Shown: piece by piece, positions 35,021 to 44,907 of the stretch
How the letters are laid out: the number at the start of each line of letters is the position of its first letter
How positions within the stretch are numbered: position 1 is the stretch's first letter
Source of the DNA: DASWJZ01 sp963761005
Lineage (GTDB): Bacteria; Pseudomonadota; Alphaproteobacteria; Rhizobiales; Afifellaceae
Reading direction: 5' to 3'
Length of the DNA stretch: 64,000 bases
Assembly (NCBI GenBank): GCA_963761005.1
Contig: CAVXFK010000026.1
Location: 387,125-451,124 of the forward strand
The notes under the pieces: model-generated
What the model was told of the DNA's origin: nothing
Seen by the model: the letters and a program-made list of their open reading frames with translations, nothing else
Database searches by the model: none
Position numbers and translations under genes: made by a program

Positions 35021-35815
35021 ATGGCCAAGCGCGTAAAGGCAACATCGCTGAGCTCTGCGACGATAGGCCGTATCGAGAAGCAGGCTCTGGGGAAGCAGGT
35101 CGTCGGTCGGATACTGGAGCTCATCAGGACCGGAAGCCTCCGCGCTGGGGACCGTTTACCGCCGGAAAGAGAGCTGATCGAGATCTTTGGCATAAGCCGG
35201 CCAAGCCTGCGCGAGGCGCTGCGCGCTCTTTCGACCTTGGGTGTCATCGAATCGCGGCACGGCGGCGGCGCCTTTGTCGGCAACCTCGATGCGCGAACCT
35301 TGCTGGCGCCCCTCGATTTCTACCTATCGCTCACGAAGGCCAATTTCAGGGACGCCTTCGACAGTCGCCGCGTTATCGAGATCGAGATCGTGCGGCGGGC
35401 GGCGGACAAGGCCAACCGGTCCGACATCGCGGACCTGGAAGGGATCATTGCCGCGCACGACACCGTGCAGGACGACCCGATCGGCTTTCGCATCCTCGAC
35501 ACCCGCTTCCACGAAAAGCTGTCGGAGATCGCGGGAAATGCGGTACTTCAGCGGATTGCTTACGGCCTCTACAATCTCGGCGTCGACTTCCAGAACTTTG
35601 ACCAGCGCGCACGCAACGAGCCGGGGCTGATCGCGCAGAGCACGCGAGATCACGGCGAGATCGCTTCGGCGATTGCCGCGCACGATCCCGACGAAGCCGT
35701 CCGTGCAATGACGAGGCACATCCGCAATATCGAACTGAGCACACAGCGCGTGATCGGCAACGGCACCGGCTCACGTCGCCGCAAGGTCCAGAAAGCTCAC
35801 GCGATGAGCCGGTAG
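35021..35815 (+). CDS. FadR-subfamily GntR transcription regulator
   Basis: The ATG at 35021 has GAGGAACGC in front and gives 264 aa. The winged helix-turn-helix (about 20-85) shows the GntR signature RLPPERELIEIFGISRPSLR and ALRALSTLGVIESRHGGGAF. The C-terminal FCD helical domain (about 100-230) carries candidate metal-binding residues (D in ILDTRFHEKL, H in RDHGEIASAI, H in MTRHIRNIE). FCD regulators bind organic acids. It converges on the dehydrogenase of the ABC operon, the likely target. Confidence 0.92.
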   Translation: MAKRVKATSLSSATIGRIEKQALGKQVVGRILELIRTGSLRAGDRLPPERELIEIFGISRPSLREALRALSTLGVIESRHGGGAFVGNLDARTLLAPLDFYLSLTKANFRDAFDSRRVIEIEIVRRAADKANRSDIADLEGIIAAHDTVQDDPIGFRILDTRFHEKLSEIAGNAVLQRIAYGLYNLGVDFQNFDQRARNEPGLIAQSTRDHGEIASAIAAHDPDEAVRAMTRHIRNIELSTQRVIGNGTGSRRRKVQKAHAMSR

Positions 35816-35837
35816 CTCCGCGACCGGGCGATCGCGC

Positions 35838-36761
35838 TCAGGTCGAGCGGTTGGGTCGCGCTGGCTTGAGATCGACGCCGCTCGCCTTGGCCACAGAGCG
35901 CGGCAGCTCCGGCAGCATTGCCTCGCCGTCGCCGGCTGCCACGGCCTGGCAATAGACGTCACAGATGCCGGCCGCAAGGCGGCTCTTCAGATTGACCGAC
36001 CGGGCGAAGGCGGCGACGTCCGAGATGGTGTGAAGCGCCGTATCGAGCGCGAACCGGTGGCTGTCGGCGTCGCCATCGAGCGCCCAGCCGATGAAGGTAT
36101 CGTAGAAGCCGCAATGCATGCGGCTCGACCGCACGAGGTCGTCGTAGGCTTCCGTCGTCAGGCCGGCCTTGAGCGCCAGCACGAGCGCCTCCGAATACAG
36201 CGCCGCAAAGCCGAGCGAGATGAAATTGTTGACGAGCTTCAGGCGGTGGCCGCTGCCGAGCGCGCCCACGTGCTGGATGGTGTTGGCAAAGGCGGAAAGC
36301 ACCGGACGGACCTTGTCGGCGACCTCGGCGTCACCGCCGACCATTGTGGAGAGCCGTCCTTCCCAAGCTTCACGCGGTGATCGGCCGAGTGGGGCATCGA
36401 CGAACCGGATGCCGTGGTTCGCGTAGTCGGCGGCCAAGCGCAGCAGCGTCGAAGGATCGGAGGTCGTGCAATCGACGACAACAAGACCGGGCCGCGCGCT
36501 TGCCGCGAGTCCATGCTCGCCGCGCACGAGATCATCCACCTCGGCCGAACCGGTCACGCAAAGGATCACAATATCCGTGCGTGTGGCCATCTCCGCCGGC
36601 GTTGCGACCTCTTCCGCCCCGCGGCGGACCAGATCATCGACGGCTTCCCGCTTGCGATGCGCCATGACGCAAAGCGGAAAGCCGCGCCGGCAAATGTTCA
36701 CCGCCATGCCGTGGCCCATGTAGCCGAGGCCGACGAAGCCGATGCGCGGTAGGTCAGCCAT
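35838..36761 (-). CDS. NAD(P)-dependent 3-hydroxyisobutyrate dehydrogenase-family enzyme
   Basis: From the ATG at 36761 (MADLPRIGFVGLGYMGHGMA) the enzyme is 307 aa. It has the GLGxMG dinucleotide site, the substrate-binding DAPLGRSPREAWEG loop and the catalytic Lys in HRLKLVNNFISLG. Relatives oxidise 3-hydroxyisobutyrate, tartronate semialdehyde, L-threonate or similar beta-hydroxyacids. The start overlaps the stop of the upstream permease by eight bases, so it is the last gene of the ABC operon. A sugar-acid substrate is therefore likely. Confidence 0.9.
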   Translation of the reverse strand: MADLPRIGFVGLGYMGHGMAVNICRRGFPLCVMAHRKREAVDDLVRRGAEEVATPAEMATRTDIVILCVTGSAEVDDLVRGEHGLAASARPGLVVVDCTTSDPSTLLRLAADYANHGIRFVDAPLGRSPREAWEGRLSTMVGGDAEVADKVRPVLSAFANTIQHVGALGSGHRLKLVNNFISLGFAALYSEALVLALKAGLTTEAYDDLVRSSRMHCGFYDTFIGWALDGDADSHRFALDTALHTISDVAAFARSVNLKSRLAAGICDVYCQAVAAGDGEAMLPELPRSVAKASGVDLKPARPNRST

Positions 36762-37851
36762 CGGAGGGCGTCGGGCTGGCTTCCGACCGGGAGCGGCTGG
36801 CACGGGATCCGTGCGGGAGCGCCGCGGCGATGCGTTTGACGGCCATTACGGCAAGCAGGATCAGTCCCCAGGAGGCGAGCGCCAATTGCGGGCTGATGTT
36901 CATGAGATTGAAACCGCTGGCGATCACCTGCAGGATCCATAACGCGACGAACAGGCCGCCGATGCGGCCAAAGCCGCCATAGGGGTCAATGCCGCCAAGG
37001 ATCGCCGCGAGAATGGTGATCAGCAGGTAGGACTGGGCGATATCCGCGCCCGCGGAGTTGAAGCGCGCCATCATCACGACCGCGGCGATCCAGCACAGAA
37101 GGCTGGAGATCAGGTAAACCCACACCTGCACCCGCCGTGTATCGACGCCCGAGAAGCGCGTCGCCTCCAGGTTCGAGCCGATCATGTGGATGCGCACGCC
37201 AAGCGCCGTCCGCGTTAAGAGCACATGTGTGACAATCGCCACTATCACTAACACGACGAACGAGATTGGCACGCTCCAGACCGTCTCGTTGGAAACGAGG
37301 ATCAGGGCATCGGGAAAGCCGGAGAGCGTCCGCCCGCGCGTGAAGTAGATGCTGAACCCGTGCAGCAGCGTCATCGTGCCGAGTGTGACCAGGATCGGGT
37401 GAACGCCCAGGGCGGCAACGAGCAAGCCGGTCGCCAAGCCGACGACGACAGAGAGCAGCAGCCCAGCGAGGAGCGCGCCCACGAGCCAAAGCGCCAGCGT
37501 CGCGCCGGCCGCATCGGGCGGCATCACCTCCGTGAGGATCCAGGCCATCAGCAGGCTCGCCGCGTTTGCGGTGGCGATGATCGCGAGGTTGATGCCGCCG
37601 GAGATCAGCGGGATCGCCATCGCCAGCGACAAGAGCCCAAGCTCCGGCACCTGGAACATTATCGCCTGCAGGGTGGTGACCCTGGGGAATGTCGTCGACT
37701 CTAACAGTGAGAACAGCCCAGCAAGAACGGTGAGCAGAACAAGCAGCGGCCCGACACTGACCGCGCCGCCGCGAAGGGCGACGATCAGCCGATCGAGTTG
37801 GCCGGTCATGCTCCGGCCGGTGTCGCTGAGGTCGGGGGCAAAGTCGCGCAT
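36754..37851 (-). CDS. sugar-type ABC transporter permease (RbsC family), second
   Basis: This 365-aa permease starts at 37851, sharing one base with the stop of the first permease. It has about ten membrane helices and the RbsC-family core (AIPLISGGINLAIIATANAA; ALGVHPILVTLGTMTLLHGF; LAAILGGIDPYGGFGRIGG). It forms the membrane channel with the permease upstream. The Arg/Ser-rich C-terminus (SRASRSRSEASPTPSDG) is extra. Confidence 0.93.
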   Translation of the reverse strand: MRDFAPDLSDTGRSMTGQLDRLIVALRGGAVSVGPLLVLLTVLAGLFSLLESTTFPRVTTLQAIMFQVPELGLLSLAMAIPLISGGINLAIIATANAASLLMAWILTEVMPPDAAGATLALWLVGALLAGLLLSVVVGLATGLLVAALGVHPILVTLGTMTLLHGFSIYFTRGRTLSGFPDALILVSNETVWSVPISFVVLVIVAIVTHVLLTRTALGVRIHMIGSNLEATRFSGVDTRRVQVWVYLISSLLCWIAAVVMMARFNSAGADIAQSYLLITILAAILGGIDPYGGFGRIGGLFVALWILQVIASGFNLMNISPQLALASWGLILLAVMAVKRIAAALPHGSRASRSRSEASPTPSDG

Positions 37852-38849
37852 CAGACTGTGCTTGCCACATGCCGCCGGCGCGCGTGCTTCTCGGCGTAGC
37901 TGGTCAGGCTGACGGAGATGAGGATGGCGAGACCGATGACGACGCCAAAGAAGTAGGACGAGACTCCGATCAGATTGAGCCCGTTCTGCAACATGGCGAG
38001 GAAGAGAACGCCAAGGACCACGCCTCCCATCGAGCCTATGCCACCGACCAGGCTGGCGCCGCCCAGGATCGCCACCGCGAGGACGTTCAGCTCCTGGCCG
38101 GCCATCGCGGTCGGCACCGCCTGGTGGACGCGGCCCGCCTGGATGAAGCCGGCGATGGCGGCGAGAAATCCGAGATAGCCGTAAGCGAGCAACAGGACTC
38201 CGAGGACATTGACCCCGACACGGCTTGCTGCCTCGGGATTGCCGCCGAGCGCATAGACTTGGCGGCCGATTCGCGTGCAACTCATGAGATAGTGGGTGAG
38301 GGCGACGACCGCGATCATGGCGACGATCGGCAGCGTGATCTTAACCACGTCGTCAGATGAGGTCACGTACCGAAAGAAGGCGAAGCGGTTCGACCACCAG
38401 TCCGGCAGATTGTAAATCTCCTCCGCGTCGGTGAAGTAGATGAGAAGCGCGTAGTAGATGCTCGACGTGGCTATGGTGACGATGATCGAGACAACGCGAA
38501 GATAGTAGGTGAGGAGCGCGTTGATGCTGCCCATCGCGATGCCGAGAACAGCGGCGAGCGCCAGCGTAGGCAGGAGCGGAAAACCGTAGCTGGTGGCGAG
38601 ATAGGCGGCCAGGTATTGCGTCGCCGCCGCCGTCGCCGTGAAGGAAATGTCGATCCCGCCGGACACGAGGACCACGAAGACGCCAGCCGCAAGGATCGTC
38701 GTGACCGAATAGGCTTCGACCAGATTGACGACGTTCGGAAGGGTCAGGAAATACGGCGAGGACAGAGAGAGGATGGCGGCGGTGACGACGTTCGCCGCGA
38801 TCAGCGCCGTCTCGGTACGGCCGAAGATGGCTCCGAGCGGTCTAGGCAT
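37851..38849 (-). CDS. sugar-type ABC transporter permease (RbsC family), first
   Basis: From the ATG at 38849 (MPRPLGAIFGRTETALIAAN) the permease is 332 aa with about eight to ten helices. RbsC-type motifs are FVVLVSGGIDISFTATAAA and NVLAVAILGGASLVGGIGSM. The start lies inside the last bases of the ATPase gene (8-base overlap). Two different permeases in one operon suggest a heterodimeric channel. Confidence 0.93.
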   Translation of the reverse strand: MPRPLGAIFGRTETALIAANVVTAAILSLSSPYFLTLPNVVNLVEAYSVTTILAAGVFVVLVSGGIDISFTATAAATQYLAAYLATSYGFPLLPTLALAAVLGIAMGSINALLTYYLRVVSIIVTIATSSIYYALLIYFTDAEEIYNLPDWWSNRFAFFRYVTSSDDVVKITLPIVAMIAVVALTHYLMSCTRIGRQVYALGGNPEAASRVGVNVLGVLLLAYGYLGFLAAIAGFIQAGRVHQAVPTAMAGQELNVLAVAILGGASLVGGIGSMGGVVLGVLFLAMLQNGLNLIGVSSYFFGVVIGLAILISVSLTSYAEKHARRRHVASTV

Positions 38850-40359
38850 ACAGGGCCTGCGAGAGAGCATCCTCGCTCGCAACTCCCGGAGTGAATTCAC
38901 CTGAGATTCGTCCTCCGCGCATGTGGAGCACACGGTCGCAATTGAAGTAGACTTCCGGGACCTCGTCGGAGATCAGAAGTATGGCGACGCCCGCTTCCGC
39001 CAACTGGCGCACCACCCCGTAGATGCCTTGCTTGTTGCGGACATCGACGCCCACCGTCGGGCTGTCGAGGATCAGGACTTTTGGGTCGGTGGCGAGCCAT
39101 TTTGCAAGGACGACGCGCTGCTGATTGCCGCCTGAGAGAGTTTGGACAGGCGCGCCGATATTCGCCGCCCTGATTCCGAGCCGCGCCACCCATCTGTCCG
39201 CCAATTCGTGCCTGCGGCGGGGCGCGACAAGGCCCGAAGCATCCGACAACCGATCGAGCACCGATATTGAGACGTTGTCGGCGATCGACTGCCTGAGGTT
39301 AAGCCCGAGCGATAGGCGATCTTCCGAGACATAAGCGATGCCGGCGACGATGGCGTCCTGATTTGAGCGCAGATGAAGAGGGGCACCATTGAGGAGGATC
39401 TCGCCGCGCTCGAGCCTGGTCATGCCGAAAAGCGAGAACGCGAGCTCGGTGCGTCCGGCCCCAAGAAGCCCGATCAGACCGAGAATCTCGCCTTTGTGGA
39501 GCACGAAGGAGACGTCCTCGAACTCATCGCTGCGGGCCGCGTGACGGACTTCCAGCGCCGGACGGCGCTCGTCAAGCGTGCGCGCCCTGACTTCGTGCTC
39601 GATACTCTCGCCGGTCATCAGCTCGGCCAGGCGGTGGTGGTCTACCTCGTCCGCTGGAAAGGTGCCGACCTTCCGGCCGTCACGGAGCACCGTGACGCGC
39701 TCCGCAATCTCGGTCACCTCCTCGAGGCGGTGGCTGACGAAGACGACAGCGACGCCCAGCTCCTTCAGCCGACGAACCGTCGCGAACAGAAGCTCAGCCT
39801 CGTGTCGCGTGAGCGATGAGGTCGGCTCGTCCATGAACAGGAGGCGGGCGTTGACGGCGAGCCCACGGCAGATGGCGACGATCTGGCGCTGGGCGACCGG
39901 CAGCGTCCCGACGCGGACATTAAGCGGGAGGTCGGCGTCGAGACGGGCGAGCGCCGCAAGCGCGGTCTCGCGCATCACGCGACGCGGCGGCGACCGGAGC
40001 GCCGAACTGAGCTCGAGGTCGATCGCGATGTTCTCCAGCACGGTGAGGTTCGGGAAGAGCGATAGGTCCTGAAAGATGACCTGTACGCCGTGTGACTTGG
40101 CCTGATGCGGCGTCAGGCTCGTGTGCGGCTCGCCTTCGATCGTGATCGTGCCGCCGGGGTCGGGCGCATGGACGCCGGTCAGTATCTTGATCAGGGTCGA
40201 CTTGCCGGAACCGTTCTCGCCGATCAGGCAATGCACCTCGCCGCGTTCGACCGACCAATCGATCGCATCGAGCGCGACTGTGCCGCCGAACGTCTTGCTG
40301 ATGCCTGAAAGCGCGAGGAACGGCGACACGCGGCCGGGGGGAGGTGAGACCACGTTCAT
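38842..40359 (-). CDS. sugar-type ABC transporter ATP-binding protein
   Basis: This 505-aa protein has the tandem ATPase layout of RbsA/MglA. Domain one shows Walker A (IGENGSGKSTLIKILTG), a signature region LPVAQRQIVAICRGLA and Walker B (LLFMDEPTSSL). Domain two has an altered Walker A (LIGLLGAGRTELAFSLFG), signature LSGGNQQRVVLAKWLA and Walker B (LILDSPTVGVDV). The second Walker B carries DSP in place of DEP, a known variation of the family. It powers import with the two permeases. Confidence 0.95.
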   Translation of the reverse strand: MNVVSPPPGRVSPFLALSGISKTFGGTVALDAIDWSVERGEVHCLIGENGSGKSTLIKILTGVHAPDPGGTITIEGEPHTSLTPHQAKSHGVQVIFQDLSLFPNLTVLENIAIDLELSSALRSPPRRVMRETALAALARLDADLPLNVRVGTLPVAQRQIVAICRGLAVNARLLFMDEPTSSLTRHEAELLFATVRRLKELGVAVVFVSHRLEEVTEIAERVTVLRDGRKVGTFPADEVDHHRLAELMTGESIEHEVRARTLDERRPALEVRHAARSDEFEDVSFVLHKGEILGLIGLLGAGRTELAFSLFGMTRLERGEILLNGAPLHLRSNQDAIVAGIAYVSEDRLSLGLNLRQSIADNVSISVLDRLSDASGLVAPRRRHELADRWVARLGIRAANIGAPVQTLSGGNQQRVVLAKWLATDPKVLILDSPTVGVDVRNKQGIYGVVRQLAEAGVAILLISDEVPEVYFNCDRVLHMRGGRISGEFTPGVASEDALSQALYA

Positions 40360-40510
40360 CGCGTCAAACCTGGAGTCCTGAGCCGTTCCACCCGCCGGCG
40401 CGACGAAGAGGAAATGGCTGCGCCCCCACCAGGAGGGCGATGGAACGCAGCCCTAGCACCAATTCGATCGGTCAACCGACAGGAGCTCGGCTCGCCTGAA
40501 AAGCCGCCGA

Positions 40511-41515
40511 TCAGATAATCTTGGCCCACTTGTCGATTGTATCGGGACTAAGATCGATCTGCTTGTTGGCGCGGATGACGTGGGTGGACATGTCAACCTG
40601 GACCGGTCCCATACCGAGAAGATCCATGCCGTCCGTGATCTCCCCACCCGTCGCCAGCACATTGCCAAGCGCCACCATAGCATAACCGGAGTCGATCGGA
40701 TTCCATAGGAAGCCGCGGGTGATCGCTCCCTCCTTCATGAGCGCTTCGCCCTGGCTTGGGATGAACGGACCGACGACGATGACCTTGCCGATCTTCTCGC
40801 GGTCGGCCACGGCCTGGCCGGCGCCGATCGGCCCGTTGGCGCCGAAAATCAGGAATCCCTTGAGGTCGGGATGCGCCTGCATCTGGTCGACGGCGGTCTT
40901 ATAGCTGTCCTCGACGCTGTTGGAGACGCCAAACCGATCGCCGATCTGTTGCATCTTCGGATATTTCTTCTTCTGGAGGGCGACCGCGTAATCGGCCCAC
41001 AGATTGTGCAGCGCGACGGTGAGGCCGCCGACATACACGACGTATTTGCCCTCTCCGCCGATTGCCTCCGCGAAGGCCTCAAGGTGCGCTTCGCCGAAGG
41101 CCTGGTCCTGGATGAGCTCGATATCCCAGTCGGCGTTCTTCTGGCCGGGAGATTCGTTCATGACGACCTTGATACCGGCGTCCTGCGCGCGCTTGAGAAC
41201 GGGCTCCAACGCCTTTCCGTCATTGGGGACGACGCCGATCACGTCGACCTTCTTGGCAATGAGGTCCTCGATCGCGCGGACCTGTTCCGCTGGGTCATCG
41301 GTCGTGGGGTTGATGATAGATGCGTCGACGCCCAGGTCCTTTCCGGCTTGCTCGACGCCTTTTGCGACGTTGTCGAACCACGGGATCTTCACCTTCCCGA
41401 CAACGCCGATCTGTGGCGGGTTGTTGGCGGCCAGCGCCTTGACCGAAGTGAGCGTCGTGGCCGCGCCAAGGGCGGCGGCGCCTTTCATCAGTGTCCGACG
41501 AGAAATGTCACGCAT
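40511..41515 (-). CDS. periplasmic sugar-type substrate-binding protein
   Basis: This 334-aa protein starts with a twin-arginine-like leader (RDISRRTLMKGAAALGAA) and a cleavage region after ALA. The mature part (QIGVVGKVKIPWFDNVAKG) has the periplasmic-binding protein type 1 fold used by ribose/galactose systems. It is the first gene of the operon binding protein-ATPase-permease-permease-dehydrogenase. The ligand is unknown. The 150-base gap to the ATPase may hold a processing site that raises the binding-protein level. Confidence 0.92.
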   Translation of the reverse strand: MRDISRRTLMKGAAALGAATTLTSVKALAANNPPQIGVVGKVKIPWFDNVAKGVEQAGKDLGVDASIINPTTDDPAEQVRAIEDLIAKKVDVIGVVPNDGKALEPVLKRAQDAGIKVVMNESPGQKNADWDIELIQDQAFGEAHLEAFAEAIGGEGKYVVYVGGLTVALHNLWADYAVALQKKKYPKMQQIGDRFGVSNSVEDSYKTAVDQMQAHPDLKGFLIFGANGPIGAGQAVADREKIGKVIVVGPFIPSQGEALMKEGAITRGFLWNPIDSGYAMVALGNVLATGGEITDGMDLLGMGPVQVDMSTHVIRANKQIDLSPDTIDKWAKII

Positions 41516-41701
41516 TCTTGTTCCTCCCTTTGAGTCGGCCGCAAGCCGTGATCCCCTGCCGAATTTGCCCTTCTGTAAAGTGGACAGACCACTTTTTGAT
41601 ACTTCACCGTTTCACTTCAAAGTCAAGCGTCAGCGGAGCGCCCAAGGGAGAGGCGCGGGTTGGCGAGCGCGCACCGCCGAACGGCCGTTGAGGGTCTTGG
41701 T

Positions 41702-41850
41702 CGTGTGAAAACTCGATCGTCAATCGCAGGCGTAGGATAGCATGCCCAGCTACCGTCGCAGGCCAGGCTCCGGCGAAACCTCCTGCTCGATATGAGCCCG
41801 TGTGCGGAATTCTCTGCTAGGCGATTCTTACAAGAGCGTGTTTTCACACG
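41702..41850. repeat. 149-bp element with 11-bp perfect inverted ends (MITE-like)
   Basis: The ends are CGTGTGAAAAC (41702-41712) and GTTTTCACACG (41840-41850). The inside has no usable gene. Size and ends fit a miniature inverted-repeat element or the shortened remains of an insertion sequence. The rest of 41516-41876 shows only the promoter region of the binding-protein gene. Confidence 0.55.
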
Positions 41851-41876
41851 GCCAGGGTCCGAACTCGGACATGCAC

Positions 41877-42177
41877 CTAGGCGGACCGCGGTTCTCTTGA
41901 ACCGCATTGCTCGACAGCGACAGGTCCCACGATGGCCTGGCCCCCCTCGTGAACATGAACGTGCTCAACCCGCACCAATAGCGAGCCACCATTTCGCAAG
42001 CGACGGAGCGCCTCGACCTGCATCGCGAAGGCTTTGGCAAGACGAGCGATGGCGTTCGCCCCCGCGGTCATGGTGCGGTCGCTCCCGTAGGCGAATACGC
42101 TCATGGCTGCGGGTGTGGGCTATTTGGATTACGAGCGCGGCCTCTACGTCGGGGTCGCGCACCTTCGATGAATGCAA
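41877..42177 (-). pseudogene. conserved uncharacterised protein, broken C-terminal part
   Basis: Two frames together give DPDVEAALVIQIAHT, then ARLAKAFAMQVEALRRLRNG and VRVEHVHVHEGGQAIVGPV. I recall proteins ending VTVEHVHVHxGGQAIVG in many alphaproteobacteria, with no known function. Here the frame changes between about 42060 and 42130 and the N-terminus is missing. It is a decayed copy. Confidence 0.6.
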
Positions 42178-42218
42178 GGGCGGCTTTGGCCCGATGTCGC
42201 TGCTTCGCCGTCCCCGGG

Positions 42219-42475
42219 CTACTGGCGTTTGGGGTGGCCTCTATCGACCAAGAAACTGGTAAGCGGCGTCCGCGCAGAGTACGGCGCGCCGAGCCTCGCC
42301 GACGCTTCCCGATAAAACAGGCGCTGGAATCTCAAATGGTCCCGAGCGGAGCGGAGCGCCTCTATCCATTCCCGCATGGCCCTCGTCTGGGCGACGGCCA
42401 ATCCAATTCGCTCCTCCCAGGGGAATTTAGATACGTCCAGCCGAGCAAGAAGCGTGATGATGCTCTCGGCCGTAA
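42219..42475 (-). pseudogene. fragment of an unknown protein
   Basis: An open frame without a start reads SIITLLARLDVSKFPWEERI, then AQTRAMREWIEALRSARDH and FQRLFYREASARLGAPYSA, ending at 42219. The helical, well-mixed composition looks like real coding sequence. Its N-terminus is replaced by a transporter fragment in another frame, so both are truncated at a junction near 42465-42510. Confidence 0.45.
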
Positions 42476-42723
42476 CGATCCCCGAACCAGCCGAAAACGG
42501 CGGCTTCCAGCGGGCGCATCACAAAACCGGCGGCAAAAATCCCGTAGACCGCGATCAGCCCGGCGGTGGGTTTGTCGGCGGGAAAGAATACCGGCGCGAT
42601 TATGCCGGCGAGATAGCCGTATAGCGCGAAATCATACCACTCGACCACATTGCCGATGAACCCGGCCATGATCCGGTGCTTCAGATCCGGCGGATGCGGT
42701 TCGGCCCTGCCCGGTGCGCTCAT
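42427..42723 (-). pseudogene. MFS (metabolite:H+ symporter type) N-terminal fragment
   Basis: The start MSAPGRAEPHPPDLKHRI, then FIGNVVEWYDFALYGYLAG and EAAVFGWFGDRYGRE, is the first two helices and the conserved loop (GDRxGR) of MHS-type major facilitator proteins. After GRE the frame becomes HHHASC and stops. Ten helices are missing, so this is a remnant. Confidence 0.82.
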
Positions 42724-42880
42724 AAGACAGTTCCCAAGTGGCTCGTGCTTGTAGGTGGACTTATACGAATTCAGGCGCGACTCTCGCGCCCCCAGTCGAT
42801 AGTCCGGAGCATTCCGAAGAACTGCTTTGGTTCACGACAGCGCCGACAGCTATCTGACGAACTCTGTTGAGGACGCAGAC

Positions 42881-44282
42881 ATGAAAAAGGTCGATGTATT
42901 AGTGATTGGCGGAGGGCCCGGTGGCACACCGGCCGCCATGGCCCTTGCGAGCGGAGGGCGGCGCGTAGTCTTGGTTGAGAAGGGCACGGGTCTTGGCGGC
43001 ACGTGCTTGTTCGAGGGCTGCATTCCTTCCAAGATTCTGCGCGAGAGCGCACAACGCCTGAGCGCAATCAAGCGCTCGGATGAGTTCGGTCTGCGAGTGC
43101 CGACAGGCGAGATCGAAATCGACTGGAACGCGATCATGGGGCGCAAAGCCGCGATCCTGAAGCGTCGCTCCGACGCTGCTTTGCAGCACGCGCGCCACAT
43201 TCCAACCCTGACCGTTCAGTTCGGCAGGGCGGTACTGCTCGGTCCTCGCGAGGCTCGGATCATTCCAGGAAATGGAGAGCCTGAGGACATAGAGTTTGCC
43301 AACGCGATCATCGCTACGGGCTCGGTGCCTGACCTGCTGCCAATCAAAGGTATCGACCTGCCACAGGTGATCACGAGTGAACAACTGCTTGAAGTCAAAA
43401 GCCCGCCAAAGCGCCTGATTGCTATTGGTGCCGGTCCGATCGGCGTTGAGATGGCACAGATCTTCGCCGCTTTCGGCAGCCAAGTCACATTGATCGAGGC
43501 CGGCCCGCGTATCCTCGCGCCCGTCGATGAGGAGATCGCCACCGCGCTGCAGGCCCACATCCAGAGCCAAGGCATCGTGTTGGAGCTTGGCGCGCAGGTT
43601 CTGCGAATATCCGGCAATGGAGACGGCGTCCGTGTGGAATACCGTGATGCCGACGGCGTGCAACATGGGGCGGACGCGCAATCGGTGCTCGAACTCGACC
43701 GGACGTGGCCCAAACGTCGACGGCCTCGGGCTCGAACACACGTCGGTGCGCTTCGACCATCACGGCATTAAGGTCGATGGTGAGCTTGAGACGGACGAGG
43801 CAGGCATTTACGCCGTGGGTGACGTTGTCGGCCACCCTATGTTTGCCCATTGGGCAACCGCACAGGGGCTGGCGCTCGCGGGACATTTGCTCGGTCGGCC
43901 GACCCGTTTTCCAGTACCGGCCAGCAATTCCGCTGTCATTTTCAGCGCGCCCGAAGTGGGCATCGCAGGCCTGACCGAGGTTGAAGCCCGGGCGGCGGGG
44001 CACGACGTTGGCACAGCGCGCTACGATTATCGTGCAGACGCCAGGGCGCAGGTTTCGGGCCATGCCGAGGGCATGCTTAAGGTCGTTTATGACAATGCCA
44101 CCCGCGCTGTGCTCGGCGTTCATATCCTCGTCGAGGGGGCCGCATCGCTCCTTGGCGAGGGCGCGCTTGCGGTAAGTTCACATATTCCCGTGGAAGCCCT
44201 CGCCGCGGCCATTCATTCGCATCCGACGCTGAGCGAATCGATCGGAGTCGCGGCACGCGATGCGTTGGCTTCCAGCGGTTAG
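42881..44282 (+). pseudogene. dihydrolipoamide dehydrogenase-like flavoprotein, frameshifted
   Basis: From the ATG at 42881 (MKKVDVLVIGGGPGGTPAAM) the first frame has the FAD site, the redox pair C42/C47 (GGTCLFEGCIPSK) and the NAD site (RLIAIGAGPIGVEMAQ). It loses phase after QSVLEL at about 43690. The second frame resumes with STGRGPNVDGLGLEHTSV, then AGIYAVGDVVGHPMFAHWA and the dimer domain to 44282. One inserted or missing base joins them into about 467 aa. The C-terminal HPTLSESIG keeps the catalytic His-Glu pair, so the intact enzyme would act like an E3 component. It precedes OsmC and thiolase genes. Confidence 0.85.
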
Positions 44283-44454
44283 CCGCGAGAGTAGATTTCA
44301 CCTTGTCTGCCGGCGCGCCGCCGTTGGCGGGTCGGAAATCGGCAAGGGACGATTTGACGAGGGTCAACGCCTCTTGGCGGCAGACCGCTCAATTCTAGGT
44401 CACTGGTGAGCAAAACAGGCAAAAGCGTCCACTCGGCGCGATCGGAAAGTCCCA

Positions 44455-44865
44455 ATGCTGGAGTACAATGTCACTGCAAAGCGGACCGACGCGCATGGCA
44501 GCCTGGCGCGTTGCAAAGAAGCCGAGATCGTCCTCGATACGGACGTGAACGGCCGGTCTGATGCTTTCAATCCGGCGGAGCTTTTCCTCGCTGCTTTGGC
44601 AGCTTGCATGATTAAGGGCATCGAACGAGCCACGCCGATGCTGAAATTCGATCTGCACGGCGTCGAGGTCAAGCTCCACGGCGTTCGTCAAGACAGTCCG
44701 CCGATGATGGTTTCGATCAATTACGAATTGATCGTCGACACCCACGAGAGCGATCACCGCCTCGACCTTTTGCACCTCAATGTGCGCAAGTTCGGAACGA
44801 TCTCGAACACCGTCGCTGCGGCAACCGAGCTCGATGGAACCATTCGCCGGCGCGCGCTCGAATGA
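44455..44865 (+). CDS. OsmC family protein
   Basis: This 136-aa protein has the OsmC/Ohr layout: EIVLDTDVNGRSDAFNPAEL, then FLAALAACMIKGIERA with the conserved Cys, and a C-terminal beta part. OsmC-type proteins reduce organic peroxides with two cysteines. Here only one Cys (AACM) is evident, so peroxidase activity is uncertain. It lies between the flavoprotein and the thiolase on the same strand. Confidence 0.85.
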   Translation: MLEYNVTAKRTDAHGSLARCKEAEIVLDTDVNGRSDAFNPAELFLAALAACMIKGIERATPMLKFDLHGVEVKLHGVRQDSPPMMVSINYELIVDTHESDHRLDLLHLNVRKFGTISNTVAAATELDGTIRRRALE

Positions 44866-44907
44866 CGCACAGTCTTTGACGGGGCCGTATTGGAAGAGGA
44901 TACAGAC

